The notes beneath the pieces are model-generated. The model did no database searches. It saw nothing but the letters and a program-made list of their open reading frames with translations, and was not told where the DNA came from. Below are positions 42,099 to 52,101 of a DNA stretch of 64,000 nucleotides, one piece after another. Numbering within the stretch: position 1 is the first letter of the stretch; each line of letters starts with the position of its first letter. The stretch comes from CAZEAN01 sp964510225 (lineage in GTDB: Bacteria > Planctomycetota > Planctomycetia > Isosphaerales > Isosphaeraceae). The DNA lies in assembly GCA_964510225.1 (NCBI GenBank), contig CAZEAN010000004.1, forward strand, positions 1 through 64,000. Reading direction: 5' to 3'. The position numbers and the translations under genes were made by a program.

Positions 42099-42911
42099 TT
42101 AGCTGCTGGCACTCCGGTACGACCGCAAGGCACGTCGGAAGAACCAACGACTCACCAGAAAGATCAAGACCGTCGCCATCAGGGTAAAGCCCACCATCGC
42201 AGTGTCAAGCTGTTGGACCATCGATTGTGCTGGGATATTTACAATCAGGAGAATCGGGATCACGAAGGTCAGGAAGATCCCGATCGGTCTCGCCCAGGCC
42301 ACCTGAAGGAAAATATCCTTGGGATAACGAGACAAACTGCTAAAGAGCCACCAGAGTTCCATCATGCTCTGATTACGGACCAACCAGACCGATGTCGACG
42401 TCAAGAAGACCATAAAGCTGTACGCTAACATTAAGCCACAGCCAAACATCAGGAGGAACCGGAGAACCATCAACAGTTCAAATTCCCAGCCCATCCGGGC
42501 TAAGGAAAAAATCATCACACCAGCGCCCATAATCACGTTCGGCGCGGTCGACCAATCGACCTTCCGACATGTCACCAAGAACTGCTCATCCACTGGTTTT
42601 AAGAGGAGGAAGTCAAGATCTCCCTTTCGTACGAGGTCAGAAAACTCGTTGCAGTTTTCGAGGAAGAGGGTTTCCAGGAGCCCGTTCATCGCGAAGTAAC
42701 AGCCGACGAAAAAGAGGTATTGATCTTCAGACCAATTCGCCACCATCTCAGTCTTCGAGAAGACGACTCGATAAAACGCCAGCAAGATTCCAAGCCAGAT
42801 CACTTCGACCGAAACCTTGACCAGGAAGTTCCCTCGAAACGAGAGTTCCCGTGCCAACGTGTAGCGGGCCAGTTGGCCGTACATCCGGAGATAGCGTAGA
42901 GCAGCGTTCAT
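42099..42911 (-). CDS. ABC-2 type transporter permease (second)
   Basis: Encodes 270 residues with six helices: LVRKGDLDFLLLKPVDEQFLV is the conserved cytoplasmic segment of this ABC-2 permease family (PF06182-like), which comes in permease pairs with one ATPase. Together with the neighbouring permease (42975) and ATPase (43927) it forms a complete exporter unit of unknown substrate. It lies 63 bases after the first permease on the same strand. Confidence 0.85.
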   Translation of the reverse strand: MNAALRYLRMYGQLARYTLARELSFRGNFLVKVSVEVIWLGILLAFYRVVFSKTEMVANWSEDQYLFFVGCYFAMNGLLETLFLENCNEFSDLVRKGDLDFLLLKPVDEQFLVTCRKVDWSTAPNVIMGAGVMIFSLARMGWEFELLMVLRFLLMFGCGLMLAYSFMVFLTSTSVWLVRNQSMMELWWLFSSLSRYPKDIFLQVAWARPIGIFLTFVIPILLIVNIPAQSMVQQLDTAMVGFTLMATVLIFLVSRWFFRRALRSYRSASS

Positions 42912-42974
42912 CGGGTTCGCTTAATTCGCTTAAATTGATTCGTTGAAGGCTTGGTTCTGAGAAGGGTGAACAAC

Positions 42975-43940
42975 CTAACCGCCAAAGGCACTGTAGCGTT
43001 TCAGACCACGATAGTAGAGCCATCGGCAGAGAACGAAGAAGAAGACGACCCAGAACAACTCGAGCCCGAGCCCTTTCCAGAGATCGGGACCCGTAACACG
43101 CCCCAAGAAGATGACCGCCGGAAAGTAAGCCAAGTACTGAAACGGAAGGAGTTTGAGCAGATTTGCCCAGAAATCGGGCAGGAAATCGAGCGGAAGCATG
43201 TGACCCGAGAGGAAGAAGTTCAGGGTCATGAAGATCCAGAGGATCGAGGTAATCTCCAAGAACCAGAACCCGACCATCCCTACGGTCGCTTCCACAAAAA
43301 AGCCGACGAAAAAGGCCATGATGAGCGAGGCAGCGTACGCCAACCAGATCACTGGGTCAGTCGGCACATTACCAAGGAAGAATCGGTAACAGACGCCGAA
43401 CAAAATCGCGTAGGGAACTAGTACCGCGATGACATAAGCGGTCTTGTGTGCGAGTCGGTAGGAAATCAGATAACCAATCAGGTCAAGGGGCTGAATCAGG
43501 TATTTCTTGAGCGTGCCGTCGCGGATCTCACGTGCGATCCCCGAGGCGAGGCCGGGCATGCTTGAGAACATCCGCGTAATGTTCACAATCAAGAGATAGC
43601 AAATCGTTTGTTCAAACGAGAATCCAGCGATATCGTTCTGTGGAGTACCTGCCCCAGCGCTCGTTGCCTTTGCACCTTCAAAGATCGCCTTCCAGAGCAA
43701 GATCGTCGTCAGGGTTGGCAGGAACCGGAAGAGTGTTGTTAAGAGAAAGTCAGCCCGATAGGTCATCCGTTCCGAGAGCGAAACCCGATAAACCTTCAGG
43801 TATTTCTGGAATACACCAGCCCAGCCAGCGCTCGGCGCGCCGTTGTTTCCGATTCCAGAATTATCAGTGGTGGAACCGGCTGTCTTCCGGTCCTCCTCGG
43901 TCGCTGGTCCCAGGGTCGATTCAGCCTCAAGCGGCGTCAT
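42975..43940 (-). CDS. ABC-2 type transporter permease (first)
   Basis: Encodes 321 residues. The cytoplasmic N-terminus (about 1-50) is poorly conserved; six helices follow. IAREIRDGTLKKYLIQPLDLIGYL is the same family signature as in the second permease. The start at 43940 overlaps the end of the upstream ATPase gene by 14 bases and is preceded by GAGGGTAAGAG, so translation is probably coupled. An upstream start at 43979 would overlap further. It forms the exporter with the second permease and the ATPase. Confidence 0.84.
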   Translation of the reverse strand: MTPLEAESTLGPATEEDRKTAGSTTDNSGIGNNGAPSAGWAGVFQKYLKVYRVSLSERMTYRADFLLTTLFRFLPTLTTILLWKAIFEGAKATSAGAGTPQNDIAGFSFEQTICYLLIVNITRMFSSMPGLASGIAREIRDGTLKKYLIQPLDLIGYLISYRLAHKTAYVIAVLVPYAILFGVCYRFFLGNVPTDPVIWLAYAASLIMAFFVGFFVEATVGMVGFWFLEITSILWIFMTLNFFLSGHMLPLDFLPDFWANLLKLLPFQYLAYFPAVIFLGRVTGPDLWKGLGLELFWVVFFFVLCRWLYYRGLKRYSAFGG

Positions 43941-44928
43941 GATCGGCTTCTCTCTTACCCTCCTGGAAGACCCGAGCAATCACTTGCTCGAGTGGGGGAT
44001 CCTGCACTCCGACATCGGCGAGGCGGTACGAATCCAAGATCGTCCCGAGGACCTCGGAGACCCGACTCCGTTCGACTCGGATTTCAGCAGTTGCGCCTTC
44101 GGTCTTCTCCACATCGCCGAAACGCGATAGGTCATCCGGAGTTTTGCCATCGGCGAATTCGAGGCGGACCGTCTTCGACTGACCGAACCGGGTCGATAAG
44201 CCGGAGAGGCCACCGTCGTAGACAAGGTGCCCGTGGTTAATCACCAAGACCCGATCACAGAGCGCCTCGATGTCTCGCATGTAGTGGCTCGTGAGGAGCA
44301 TCGTGACCCCTCGACGGACCCGATACTCTCGGAGACAGCGCTGGATCGTCACTTGAGCGACCACATCAAGACCGATCGTCGGTTCATCGAGGAGGAGAAG
44401 CCTCGGACGGTGGAGGAGCGCCGCGATCAGTTCCATCTTCATCCGCTCACCGAGCGAGAGTTCCCGGACCGGTTGCCGGATCAACCGCTCGACATCGAGA
44501 AGGCTCGTTAATTCGTCCAGAGTTTCCCGAAACTCATTGTGGGGAAGCTGATAGATCTCTCGGTGAAGCTCAAAACTGTCGGCAGCGGGAAGATCCCACC
44601 AGAGCTGGTTCTTTTGACCCATCACGAGGGCAAACTGGCGTCGAAAGGCGTCTTCCCGGTCCCAAGGCACAAAACCGAGGACATTCGCAGTCCCGCTCGT
44701 CGGGTAGATCAGACCCGAGAGCATCTTGAGGGTCGTCGTCTTCCCTGCTCCGTTAGGCCCGAGGAACGCGACCATCTCCCCAGGCTCGATCCGGAACGAG
44801 ACATCATCGACCGCACGGACTTCTTTATACTCGCGGCGGAGGAGACCTCGGAAGGCGCCGATCAGTCCATCCTGCTTTTGAAAGACACGGTAGGTCTTGG
44901 TCAGACCTTCCGCTTCAATGATCGGCAT
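43927..44928 (-). CDS. ABC transporter ATP-binding protein
   Basis: Encodes 333 residues. Walker A GPNGAGKTT (about 57-65), ABC signature LSLGERMKMEL, Walker B LLLLDEPTIGLD and H-loop LTSHYMRDIEAL. The ~85-residue C-terminal extension (KTVRLEFADGKTPDDLSRFG onward) resembles regulatory tails of exporters such as the ABC-2 multi-substrate type. It is the energy source for the two permeases that follow directly. The start at 44928 (MPIIEAEGLTKTYRV) is typical for the family. Confidence 0.93.
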   Translation of the reverse strand: MPIIEAEGLTKTYRVFQKQDGLIGAFRGLLRREYKEVRAVDDVSFRIEPGEMVAFLGPNGAGKTTTLKMLSGLIYPTSGTANVLGFVPWDREDAFRRQFALVMGQKNQLWWDLPAADSFELHREIYQLPHNEFRETLDELTSLLDVERLIRQPVRELSLGERMKMELIAALLHRPRLLLLDEPTIGLDVVAQVTIQRCLREYRVRRGVTMLLTSHYMRDIEALCDRVLVINHGHLVYDGGLSGLSTRFGQSKTVRLEFADGKTPDDLSRFGDVEKTEGATAEIRVERSRVSEVLGTILDSYRLADVGVQDPPLEQVIARVFQEGKREADHDAA

Positions 44929-45083
44929 CGCCCGATTCCTCAGCCTTGGTCCTTGATCACCTGACGCCGAATCATCTTGAGGGATGAGGGCGTTCTGAAT
45001 CAAGGCGATTCGATCGAACTCGTGTGATCCCGGAGCGAGACGATCGTGAGAAGTCGACCCACGACCGAGAGCGCAACCAATGA

Positions 45084-45824
45084 TCAGAGCAGGAACTTGA
45101 TCACGGCGAACCCGCCGATCAGCAAGACCACAAACGCAATCGTCAACCAGTTGAAATACTTCTCGATGAAGGTCCGTGCCGGTGGTCCCCAGACCCGGAT
45201 GATCCCGGCCACCATGAAGAAGCGGAGGCCGCGCGAGGCCAGCGAAGCGAGGATGAATCGTGGAATATCAACCCCCGCAAACCCGGCCGTAATGGTCACG
45301 AGCTTATAAGGTAATGGGGTCAGTCCGAATACGAAGACGATCGAGGCATTCCAATAATCGTAGACCTGAAAGAGGTGGGTACCGCCAAGCCAATCCTCAC
45401 CGAAGAGGTTGACGATCGACGACGGCAGCGCGACATCTGGACTACCGTTCAGATCAACCAATTCGGCATGGGCAACGTGCTCCACAATCCAGACCCCGAC
45501 GAGATCCCAAGCTCCCGCCCCGATCCCGTAACCGAGAATCCCACCGGCGACCGACGCCAAGGTGCACCAGAGGGCCAATCGCCACCACTTCGAACCGACC
45601 GCCAAGACTAGAGGGATCAGCAAGAGATCCGGTGGTACTGGGAAGAAGCTGCTTTCAGCAAAGGACATCAAGATCAATGCAGGAAGCGCGTAAGGGGTTG
45701 TCGCCCAATGGAGGACCCAATCATAAAGCCTCCGGTGGATCGCCCACCGAGGGACGGCTGGTGCCGCCGTTGCGACTCCTTCTGAGGTGGCCGGAGTTGA
45801 GGTGGGATCAGCAGAACTTGTCAT
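45084..45824 (-). CDS. DedA/VTT-domain membrane protein (YqaA-like)
   Basis: Encodes 246 residues. Helices at about 44-62, 68-87, 94-112, 160-180, 190-210 and 225-245. FAESSFFPVPPDLLLIPLVLA contains the conserved [F/Y]xxxR-type half-loop region of the VTT family and LTPLPYKLVTITAGFAGV the second conserved loop. DedA/VTT proteins are scramblases or transporters of undecaprenyl phosphate or other lipids, needed for envelope integrity. The first 40 residues are a Thr/Ala/Pro-rich cytosolic tail. Confidence 0.84.
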   Translation of the reverse strand: MTSSADPTSTPATSEGVATAAPAVPRWAIHRRLYDWVLHWATTPYALPALILMSFAESSFFPVPPDLLLIPLVLAVGSKWWRLALWCTLASVAGGILGYGIGAGAWDLVGVWIVEHVAHAELVDLNGSPDVALPSSIVNLFGEDWLGGTHLFQVYDYWNASIVFVFGLTPLPYKLVTITAGFAGVDIPRFILASLASRGLRFFMVAGIIRVWGPPARTFIEKYFNWLTIAFVVLLIGGFAVIKFLL

Positions 45825-45890
45825 GAGGAAATTGATCTCTGAAGTGCTGGAGTTCAGATCTGAAGAGGGAGTGGACTGGTCTGAAGGCGA

Positions 45891-46340
45891 TCAAGGGGTT
45901 GCAGCAGGGTCTCTTGAGCCCTCAATCGAAGGTGAGACCACCAGGGAGACGCGGACGATGCCGGCAGCTTCACAGATGGAAAGGACATCAGCGATTGCCT
46001 GATAGCTTAGCGTGCCATCCCCAAAGATTTGAACCGCCTGATCCTCATAAATCGATCGAATCCCCACTAGACGTTCCCGGAATCCATCGAGATCGAAGCG
46101 GTCATCACCGATCGCCACCTGACCCGGAGCAAGTATCGTCACTGGGAGATCGGACGGCCCCGCGGTCATCGGTGCGGCCTCAGAAACCTCCGGGACCTCT
46201 ACATTGAGCTGCTGCTCATCCCAGTCATACAACCGGGACGCCACCATAAAGAAGATCAGGAGGCAGAGCATAATGTCGACCATCGGCATCATGTTCAACG
46301 CAGGCAACTCGTCGACGGCCGATTGACGATCACCAAGCAT
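45891..46340 (-). CDS. ExbD/TolR-type biopolymer transport protein
   Basis: Encodes 149 residues. A single N-terminal helix LPALNMMPMVDIMLCLLIFFM holds the conserved Asp of the ExbD/TolR proton path, followed by a periplasmic domain ending in a helix-strand pattern (DGTLSYQAIADVLSICEAAG). It partners with the upstream ExbB/TolQ-type gene; together they drive TonB or Tol-Pal-like systems or other energised complexes. The two genes are 49 bp apart on the minus strand. Confidence 0.88.
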   Translation of the reverse strand: MLGDRQSAVDELPALNMMPMVDIMLCLLIFFMVASRLYDWDEQQLNVEVPEVSEAAPMTAGPSDLPVTILAPGQVAIGDDRFDLDGFRERLVGIRSIYEDQAVQIFGDGTLSYQAIADVLSICEAAGIVRVSLVVSPSIEGSRDPAATP

Positions 46341-46389
46341 CCCAAGACCCCTCTGACTGAACGCGTTTGATCTTTATCAAGAAATCCTG

Positions 46390-47298
46390 TTAGGAAGTCT
46401 GCGGAGTGTTGGCTCGTCGAGCCCGCTCGGCGCTGCCGATGCTGAGGTTGGAATAACCAGGACGATCCATTCCAGGTGAAGAATCGACCGCTATCCACTC
46501 AATCAAACGTCGGACCTGATCATCTAACGCCCGGATCACGAGTTCCACGCGATTCAAGAGGAAGTAATACGCGACCACCGATCCCGCAGCAATCGTCAGA
46601 CCAAACGCGGTCGCCACCAGCGCCAAACTGATGCCATGAGCTAAGGCTTTCCCATTATCCACGCCATTGATTTCTTGGGTGCCCCCGAGCGAGTCGAACG
46701 CCTCGATCAGTCCGACCACAGTTCCGAGCAAACCGAGCAACGGGGCCAGTGTCGCGGTACCGTTGAGCACTCGGACGTTCCGTCGGAGGTCGCTCACCTC
46801 ACCGCTCGAATCGGCATCGACGGCTTGGCGGATCATCAGACTTGGCTGCCCCCAGTGTCGGACCGCCGTCGCAAAAATCCTGGCGACCACACTGCCATTC
46901 GCTCGACAGAGTTCCATCGCACGCTCTCGATCGAGCTGACCTGCTGTCAATCGATCGAAAAATGGCTCGACAAAACGCTTGGGGATCACCCGTCGACGTC
47001 GTAACGCAAAGGTCCGTTCCAGAGTAAACCCAAGTGCAACGACGGAGCAGATTGCCAGCGGGATCAGCATCGGATTCACATCACGGATCAGAGCCTCCAG
47101 GTTTTCCCGTCCGAACGTGTTCCGGAGCGCGGCCGGCTCTTCGGCCTCAGCCTCACCTTCAATCTTGCTCGATTCTGGAGCGGCCTTGATCGAAGGAGGC
47201 TCGGAAGGTGACTGGCTCTGGGCAAGTGAACTCGTCAGGCTGACTAACATCAGGATGCACAACACCAGGCGAATCAGGACCCAATAACGGCGGAACAT
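46390..47298 (-). CDS. ExbB/TolQ-type (MotA/TolQ/ExbB) proton channel protein
   Basis: Encodes 302 residues. A cleavable or anchoring N-terminal helix (about 5-22) plus a ~45-residue polar segment precede three helices. GTATLAPLLGLLGTVVGLIEAFDSLG and ALVATAFGLTIAAGSVVAYYFLL are the conserved channel helices of the ExbB/TolQ family. It forms the proton channel with the ExbD-type gene downstream. The start at 47298 follows an AAGGAGGG ribosome site; an upstream in-frame ATG at 47340 is less likely. Confidence 0.9.
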   Translation of the reverse strand: MFRRYWVLIRLVLCILMLVSLTSSLAQSQSPSEPPSIKAAPESSKIEGEAEAEEPAALRNTFGRENLEALIRDVNPMLIPLAICSVVALGFTLERTFALRRRRVIPKRFVEPFFDRLTAGQLDRERAMELCRANGSVVARIFATAVRHWGQPSLMIRQAVDADSSGEVSDLRRNVRVLNGTATLAPLLGLLGTVVGLIEAFDSLGGTQEINGVDNGKALAHGISLALVATAFGLTIAAGSVVAYYFLLNRVELVIRALDDQVRRLIEWIAVDSSPGMDRPGYSNLSIGSAERARRANTPQTS

Positions 47299-47475
47299 CC
47301 TAGCGGCCCTCCTTAAGTCGCCTGCTTCAACTGCGGACAAATCATCCCTGAAAGTTGATTAAAAGAGGATTCTATAACAGCCGATGGATCTGTCAATTCG
47401 CGATTCACTGGCTCGTTTGACTGAATCAATCGAGTATTCGGGAGGACGGCCGGCTGGGAGGTGATGATCGGTGAT

Positions 47476-49038
47476 TCAAGAAACCTTTGTCCGGTCGAGA
47501 AAGGCAGTCGCCGCTTGCATAATTGACTCCTCGGTGGCATCGATCCGCGGGATATCGGCGGTGAGCCTTCCCTCACAGAGGACGAGGATCCGGGTCGAGA
47601 CCGCGAGCAACTCGGGCAATTCGCTTGAGGTCAGCAGGATCGTCATTCCCTCGGCTGCTAACTGATGGATCAAGGCATAAATCTCAGCTTTCGCGCCGAC
47701 ATCGATCCCCCGGGTTGGCTCATCGAGCAACAAGAGTTGTGGACTTGTGAGAAGCCAGCGTGCAATCACGCACTTTTGCTGATTGCCGCCCGAGAGGCTC
47801 ATCACTGAAGCCGAGTCTGAACTAGTCTTGATCGCAAGCTGGTTAATCGATTTGTTGACGGCTTGCCGTTCTCGAGTCCCACTGACAAACCCGGTCCGAC
47901 TGATCCGTTGGAGATGGGCCAGGGTAATGTTTTCGGCGACCGTCATCTCTGAAAACAGACCGAGTGTCTTCCGATCTTCCGTGACTAAAGCAACACCTGC
48001 CGCAATCGCCTCGGCAGGCTCTTGGAAGTCAACCTCCCGGCAATTGAGGCGGATTGTCCCTGAGGGTGGTTCGGGAGCCGCGCCGAAAAGTGCTTCGAGG
48101 AGTTCGGTCCGCCCTGCACCCAAGAGACCAGCGATCCCAACAACCTCACCCTTCTGAACCTGGAAACCCAGCCTCTGCAAGGAAGGGCGACTGCTTCCGG
48201 GGGGGCTCGGTAAGGAGAGGTTGACGACTTCAAGGAGTGAAGGATTGGCTGCCTGCTGATCGTGGGATGATGAGGGATCGAACGCTGCAATCTCACGTCC
48301 GACCATCCATCGGACGACTTCATCCGGGTACGTTTCGGCACGTTCGGCAGTAGCGACAAATTCCCCATCGCGGAGGACTGTAACCCGATCGGACAAGGAG
48401 AAGACCTCGTTCATCTTGTGCGAGATGTAGAGAATCGCCGTCCCAGCTTTCTTGAGATCACCGATCACCCTAAAAAGTCGCGCGACCTCGGCGTCGGAGA
48501 GTGCGGAGGTCGGTTCATCCATGATCAAAACATCGGCATCAAACATGATCGCTTTTGCAATTTCGACCATCTGTTGGTCACCGATTCGAAGATCAGCCAC
48601 CTTGGCTCTTGGTCGGATCGGGGTTCCGAGCCTTTCGAAGACGTCCGACGCACGGGATTCCATCCCTCGGTCATTCAAGAACCCGAACCTTCCTCGGAGT
48701 TCCCGACCCAGGAAGAGATTCGCCGCCACTGAAAGCTCAGGGACCAGATTGAGTTCTTGATAGATGATCCGGATCCCCGCGTCCTCAGCCGCTCGAGGGC
48801 CTTCAAACTGAACGGGCTCGCCATTGAGCAAAATCGTGCCATCAAAATCGGTGATCGCTCCGGCGAGGATCTTCATCAGCGTACTTTTTCCTGCGCCATT
48901 CTCGCCGCAGATGGAGTGGACTTCTCCTGCCCTCGCCTCAATCGTCACATCTTGCAACGCCCTCACACCACCGAACCACTTGGTGACATGCTCCATCCGG
49001 AGGCGACTGGCTTTGGCTTCGTCTTCAAGAACCGACAT
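47476..49038 (-). CDS. RbsA/MglA-type sugar ABC transporter ATPase
   Basis: Encodes 520 residues made of two fused ATPase domains. The first has GENGAGKST and LIMDEPTSALSDAE. The second has IAGLLGAGRTELLEALFG, SGGNQQKCVIARWLL and LLLDEPTRGIDVGAK. This double-domain layout is that of monosaccharide importers (ribose, galactose or xylose type). The matching permease and periplasmic sugar-binding genes are not in this window. The region just upstream (49219-50365) is a decayed unrelated gene, so the system may be scattered or incomplete. Start at 49038, with GGGAGATCGG upstream. Confidence 0.9.
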   Translation of the reverse strand: MSVLEDEAKASRLRMEHVTKWFGGVRALQDVTIEARAGEVHSICGENGAGKSTLMKILAGAITDFDGTILLNGEPVQFEGPRAAEDAGIRIIYQELNLVPELSVAANLFLGRELRGRFGFLNDRGMESRASDVFERLGTPIRPRAKVADLRIGDQQMVEIAKAIMFDADVLIMDEPTSALSDAEVARLFRVIGDLKKAGTAILYISHKMNEVFSLSDRVTVLRDGEFVATAERAETYPDEVVRWMVGREIAAFDPSSSHDQQAANPSLLEVVNLSLPSPPGSSRPSLQRLGFQVQKGEVVGIAGLLGAGRTELLEALFGAAPEPPSGTIRLNCREVDFQEPAEAIAAGVALVTEDRKTLGLFSEMTVAENITLAHLQRISRTGFVSGTRERQAVNKSINQLAIKTSSDSASVMSLSGGNQQKCVIARWLLTSPQLLLLDEPTRGIDVGAKAEIYALIHQLAAEGMTILLTSSELPELLAVSTRILVLCEGRLTADIPRIDATEESIMQAATAFLDRTKVS

Positions 49039-49218
49039 GAGGTCCGATCTCCCTCGTGATCTGGTTTCGACACCTTCCCAGTATCGTTCAACGCGACCAA
49101 CAAAGAAAGCGCCCTTGCTCACCGTGCAACAAAGACAACCGCTGCAGTAAGGTCTAGGGCAGGTACCGTAAGACCTCGATTCAATGAATCTGCCTGACAC
49201 TTCAACAATCAATCCCCA

Positions 49219-50365
49219 TCATCGAGCATCGGGGAAGAGTACTGCCCTCGGGATTGGCGACAGATCGAGCGTCCTGCTTGACCAGAAAAGTTGTAGTTGA
49301 AAAGGTCCACCAGGGTGCCGAGACTCGATCCGGATCCGGTATCGTTGTTCCAGTTCAAGATCGATGGGATCATCTACCGAAGCTGCTATACTGGAAGTAT
49401 GGCCTAATTGATCCCCGATCCAAATCTTTACCCTTTCCCCATCACTCAGAAGGCTCTGAAACTGGTAGCGATCACTCATCGGGGACATTATGTCGCTAGT
49501 CCAGACGGTCCGGTCTCCTTGACCCGCTCCGACTTCAACGGTCGTCTGGTGCAACGCCATCCCACGACAGATCCCAGCTCGCCAGCACGAGACCGTCCTC
49601 AACCCGAAGTTTGCGGAGTGTTACTTTTGGGGGTGGAGGAGAAAGATGCCAACCGTTGGTTGCCAACCGCCAGAGGCGTCCGCCCTGATCAAACTGGCGA
49701 CGAGTCCACTCGACTCAAGGTTGGATCCACCGTGACCACCATCATCATCTCCTTGGTGAAGGGGGATCCGATATAGATCCCAGTAGTGACCCGGGGGAGG
49801 ATTCCCGGACCCAAGTGGTCCCCCACCCAAGATCGCTGCGGAATAGAATTCTCACCACCAGGAGGATTGATTCCAATCGATGTCAGATAGCGTGCTGTAA
49901 AGCCATCGGAAGAGACGAGACGCCATTTGTAGGCGCCGGACGGAACAATGCGTCTGCGATGATCTAACCCATCCCACTCCACAAGGTGCCCTCAGGCCCT
50001 CAAGAGTACAACACTCCGTAATGTCGGTACCAACCGCCCCGTCTCTGGTTGATAAACACCGCGAGACCTTCCCGGATTGTCCAAGAGGAAACCGAATCTC
50101 CGAGGGAGCGTCCTCTCGATCTTCTCCGGAAGGGGTGCGCTCAACCAGTAGCGTCTCGACTCGCGCGATCTTGAGCGACGGCTGACGTTTCTGACTCGGT
50201 GCTCTACTACAATAAATACAAGCGAGATTGATCATGCTCAAAACAACGAGTGTTGACTGAAAAAGTCGGCAACACACTTCGATCCGATATTCGTCGTAAC
50301 TCACCTCAATTGTCGTCCCAGGAAGGGTTACCGAAACAGTTCGGCTCTCTACAATAGGACTGCAC
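49219..50365 (-). pseudogene. Decayed gene: FlgD-like/NHL-type N-terminus and PA14-like C-terminus
   Basis: Minus strand, several frames. The N-terminal part reads FPL in one frame, then DNPGRSRGVYQPETGRLVPT in another. It continues through an in-frame TGA at 49992-49994 into HLVEWDGLDHRRRIVPSGAY, WRLVSSDGFTARYLTSIG and SWVGDHLGPG, the pattern of planctomycete FlgD-like secreted proteins. After a frameshift near 49690 a PA14-like end follows: QFQSLLSDGERVKIWIGDQL, LELEQRYRIRIES, FQLQLFWSS and IPRAVLFPD. At least two frameshifts and one stop are needed, and the middle of such proteins seems missing. Exact boundaries are approximate. Confidence 0.6.
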
Positions 50366-50434
50366 ACAACTGATGAGAGAAGTACTCTTCACGGACCGGA
50401 CCAGGAAAACTGATCGTGTAGTCTGTCGTGAGCC

Positions 50435-50881
50435 TCAAAGCGCGCCAATTGTTCCGTCTCCGGGGAATCGTGGTTCTTCGCTACTCCAAATCTTGTTGCA
50501 AGGTTCCACACGGATCAAACCAAATTCAACGGAGCTGATATTAGACCCCTCGAAGAGTGCACCGACCACCCTCGATTTTCCCTCCCTGATTTGAAACTTA
50601 CCAACCTTCTCCCGGGCAATGAGCTTCCCATCAAGGTCGAAAACGAACGCCTCAGCTGTCACCAACACGGCAAATGATTCACCATTATCAACTAACCCGT
50701 AGGCGAACGTCCCTCTAAAATCCTCTGTGTTTTTAAATCCCCCGAACGCAATGGTTACATTTCCGAGTCTCGTTAGAGGCTCGGGTGGAGTCAGTCTGGA
50801 GGCGATCAGAACGAGTCCCGCGATCAAGCCGGACCAGACCAAACAACAGATTACAGCAAATTGAACCCAACGGGCCTTCAT
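50435..50881 (-). CDS. Membrane-anchored protein of unknown function
   Basis: Encodes 148 residues. A single N-terminal helix (about 8-28) is followed by a beta-rich extracytoplasmic domain (VTIAFGGFKNTEDFRGTFAY, TAEAFVFDLDGKLIAREKVG, ISSVEFGLIRV). No family recognised. The start at 50881 (ATG) follows a TTG at 50884 in frame. Divergent from pdxA with a ~200 bp region between them, so each likely has its own promoter. Confidence 0.55.
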   Translation of the reverse strand: MKARWVQFAVICCLVWSGLIAGLVLIASRLTPPEPLTRLGNVTIAFGGFKNTEDFRGTFAYGLVDNGESFAVLVTAEAFVFDLDGKLIAREKVGKFQIREGKSRVVGALFEGSNISSVEFGLIRVEPCNKIWSSEEPRFPGDGTIGAL

Positions 50882-51081
50882 CAACGCCCCAGATTGTGGG
50901 CATTTTCAGACCAACGAACTCAGAACGACCTGGCAGCGTCCGCAGAGACGCGAACTTGACATTGCTACATCTCCTGATGGATTACACTCAGACCTCCTTG
51001 CCATGCTTGATTGTTGTTTGACGTACCTCGTGACGTCGATCCAACACCCTCATTAACTTTGCAGAGCAACCAAGAAAACTG

Positions 51082-52101
51082 ATGAACAGACTTCCTGTCG
51101 TTGGATTGACGATGGGCGACGCCGCTGGGATCGGGCCGGAGTTGATTGTCCGAGCCTGGTTGGAATCGCCACTCCTTTCGATCGCTCGACCCGTGGTGAT
51201 TGGTCACGTTGGCGTGCTAAAAACTCAGGTCAGACGGTTCGCAACGCAAGAACTCCATGTGAAGCCGATTGCGAACTTAAACGAAGCGGAACCAACTCCA
51301 GGTTTGATTCCCTGTCTCGAACCATCAACAGTTGATCTAAGTAGCGTCCTTCCGGGTCATGTCGACGGCAAGGCGGGACGTGCTGCCTACGACTTCTTAG
51401 TTACGGCGATCGACCTCGCACTTGAGAAAGAACTTGATGCGATCGTCACACTCCCGATTAACAAAGAGTCCTTCCACCTCGCCGGAGTTCCCTTCCCAGG
51501 ACACACTGAGATTCTTGCGGATCGCTGCAGCGTGTCTCGGCACGCGATGATGCTCTACCTCCCCCCAATTCAAGGTGTACGGTCTGGACTCGGCGTGATC
51601 CATGTGACCCTTCACATGGCACTCCGAGCAATTTTTGATCAGATCACGATTCAGTCTGTTGGTGCAACGATTGAACTTGCGGATCAGACCGTTCGTCCCT
51701 TGCTCGATGGCAACCGACCTCGGATTGGAGTCGCTGCATTGAATCCTCATGCCTCGGAACACGGACTTTTCGGTGATGAAGAGGAGCGTATCCTTACGCC
51801 TGCAATTCATGACGCCTCAAGTCGGGGGATCTCAGTCCACGGTCCGATCGCTGCGGACACGTTGTTTGCCAATGCGCTAAGTGGTGGCTTCGATGCTGTT
51901 GTTGCGATGTACCATGATCAGGGGCATATCGCCTTAAAAACGGTCGACTTCGACCACGCGGTCAATATTACGCTCGGCCTCCCGATCGTCCGGACGAGCG
52001 TTGCGCACGGCACCGCATTCGACATTGTCGGCCAGGGAATCGCGCGTACCGAGAGTCTGATCTCGGCTGTTGAAGTTGCGGCCAAACTCAGCGCCGGGTG
52101 A
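51082..52101 (+). CDS. pdxA: 4-hydroxythreonine-4-phosphate dehydrogenase
   Basis: Encodes 339 residues with the standard PdxA layout: VVGLTMGDAAGIGPELIVRAW at the N-terminus, the LDAIVTLPINKESFHLAGV and FPGHTEILADRC segments (metal-binding His), RIGVAALNPHASEHGLFG and VVAMYHDQGHIALKTVDFD. PdxA oxidises 4-phosphohydroxy-L-threonine in pyridoxal-5'-phosphate synthesis; some family members act on other substrates (PdxA2). The length is as expected. No other pdx gene is nearby. It converges with the following gene, overlapping it by 14 bases at the 3' ends. Confidence 0.92.
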   Translation: MNRLPVVGLTMGDAAGIGPELIVRAWLESPLLSIARPVVIGHVGVLKTQVRRFATQELHVKPIANLNEAEPTPGLIPCLEPSTVDLSSVLPGHVDGKAGRAAYDFLVTAIDLALEKELDAIVTLPINKESFHLAGVPFPGHTEILADRCSVSRHAMMLYLPPIQGVRSGLGVIHVTLHMALRAIFDQITIQSVGATIELADQTVRPLLDGNRPRIGVAALNPHASEHGLFGDEEERILTPAIHDASSRGISVHGPIAADTLFANALSGGFDAVVAMYHDQGHIALKTVDFDHAVNITLGLPIVRTSVAHGTAFDIVGQGIARTESLISAVEVAAKLSAG

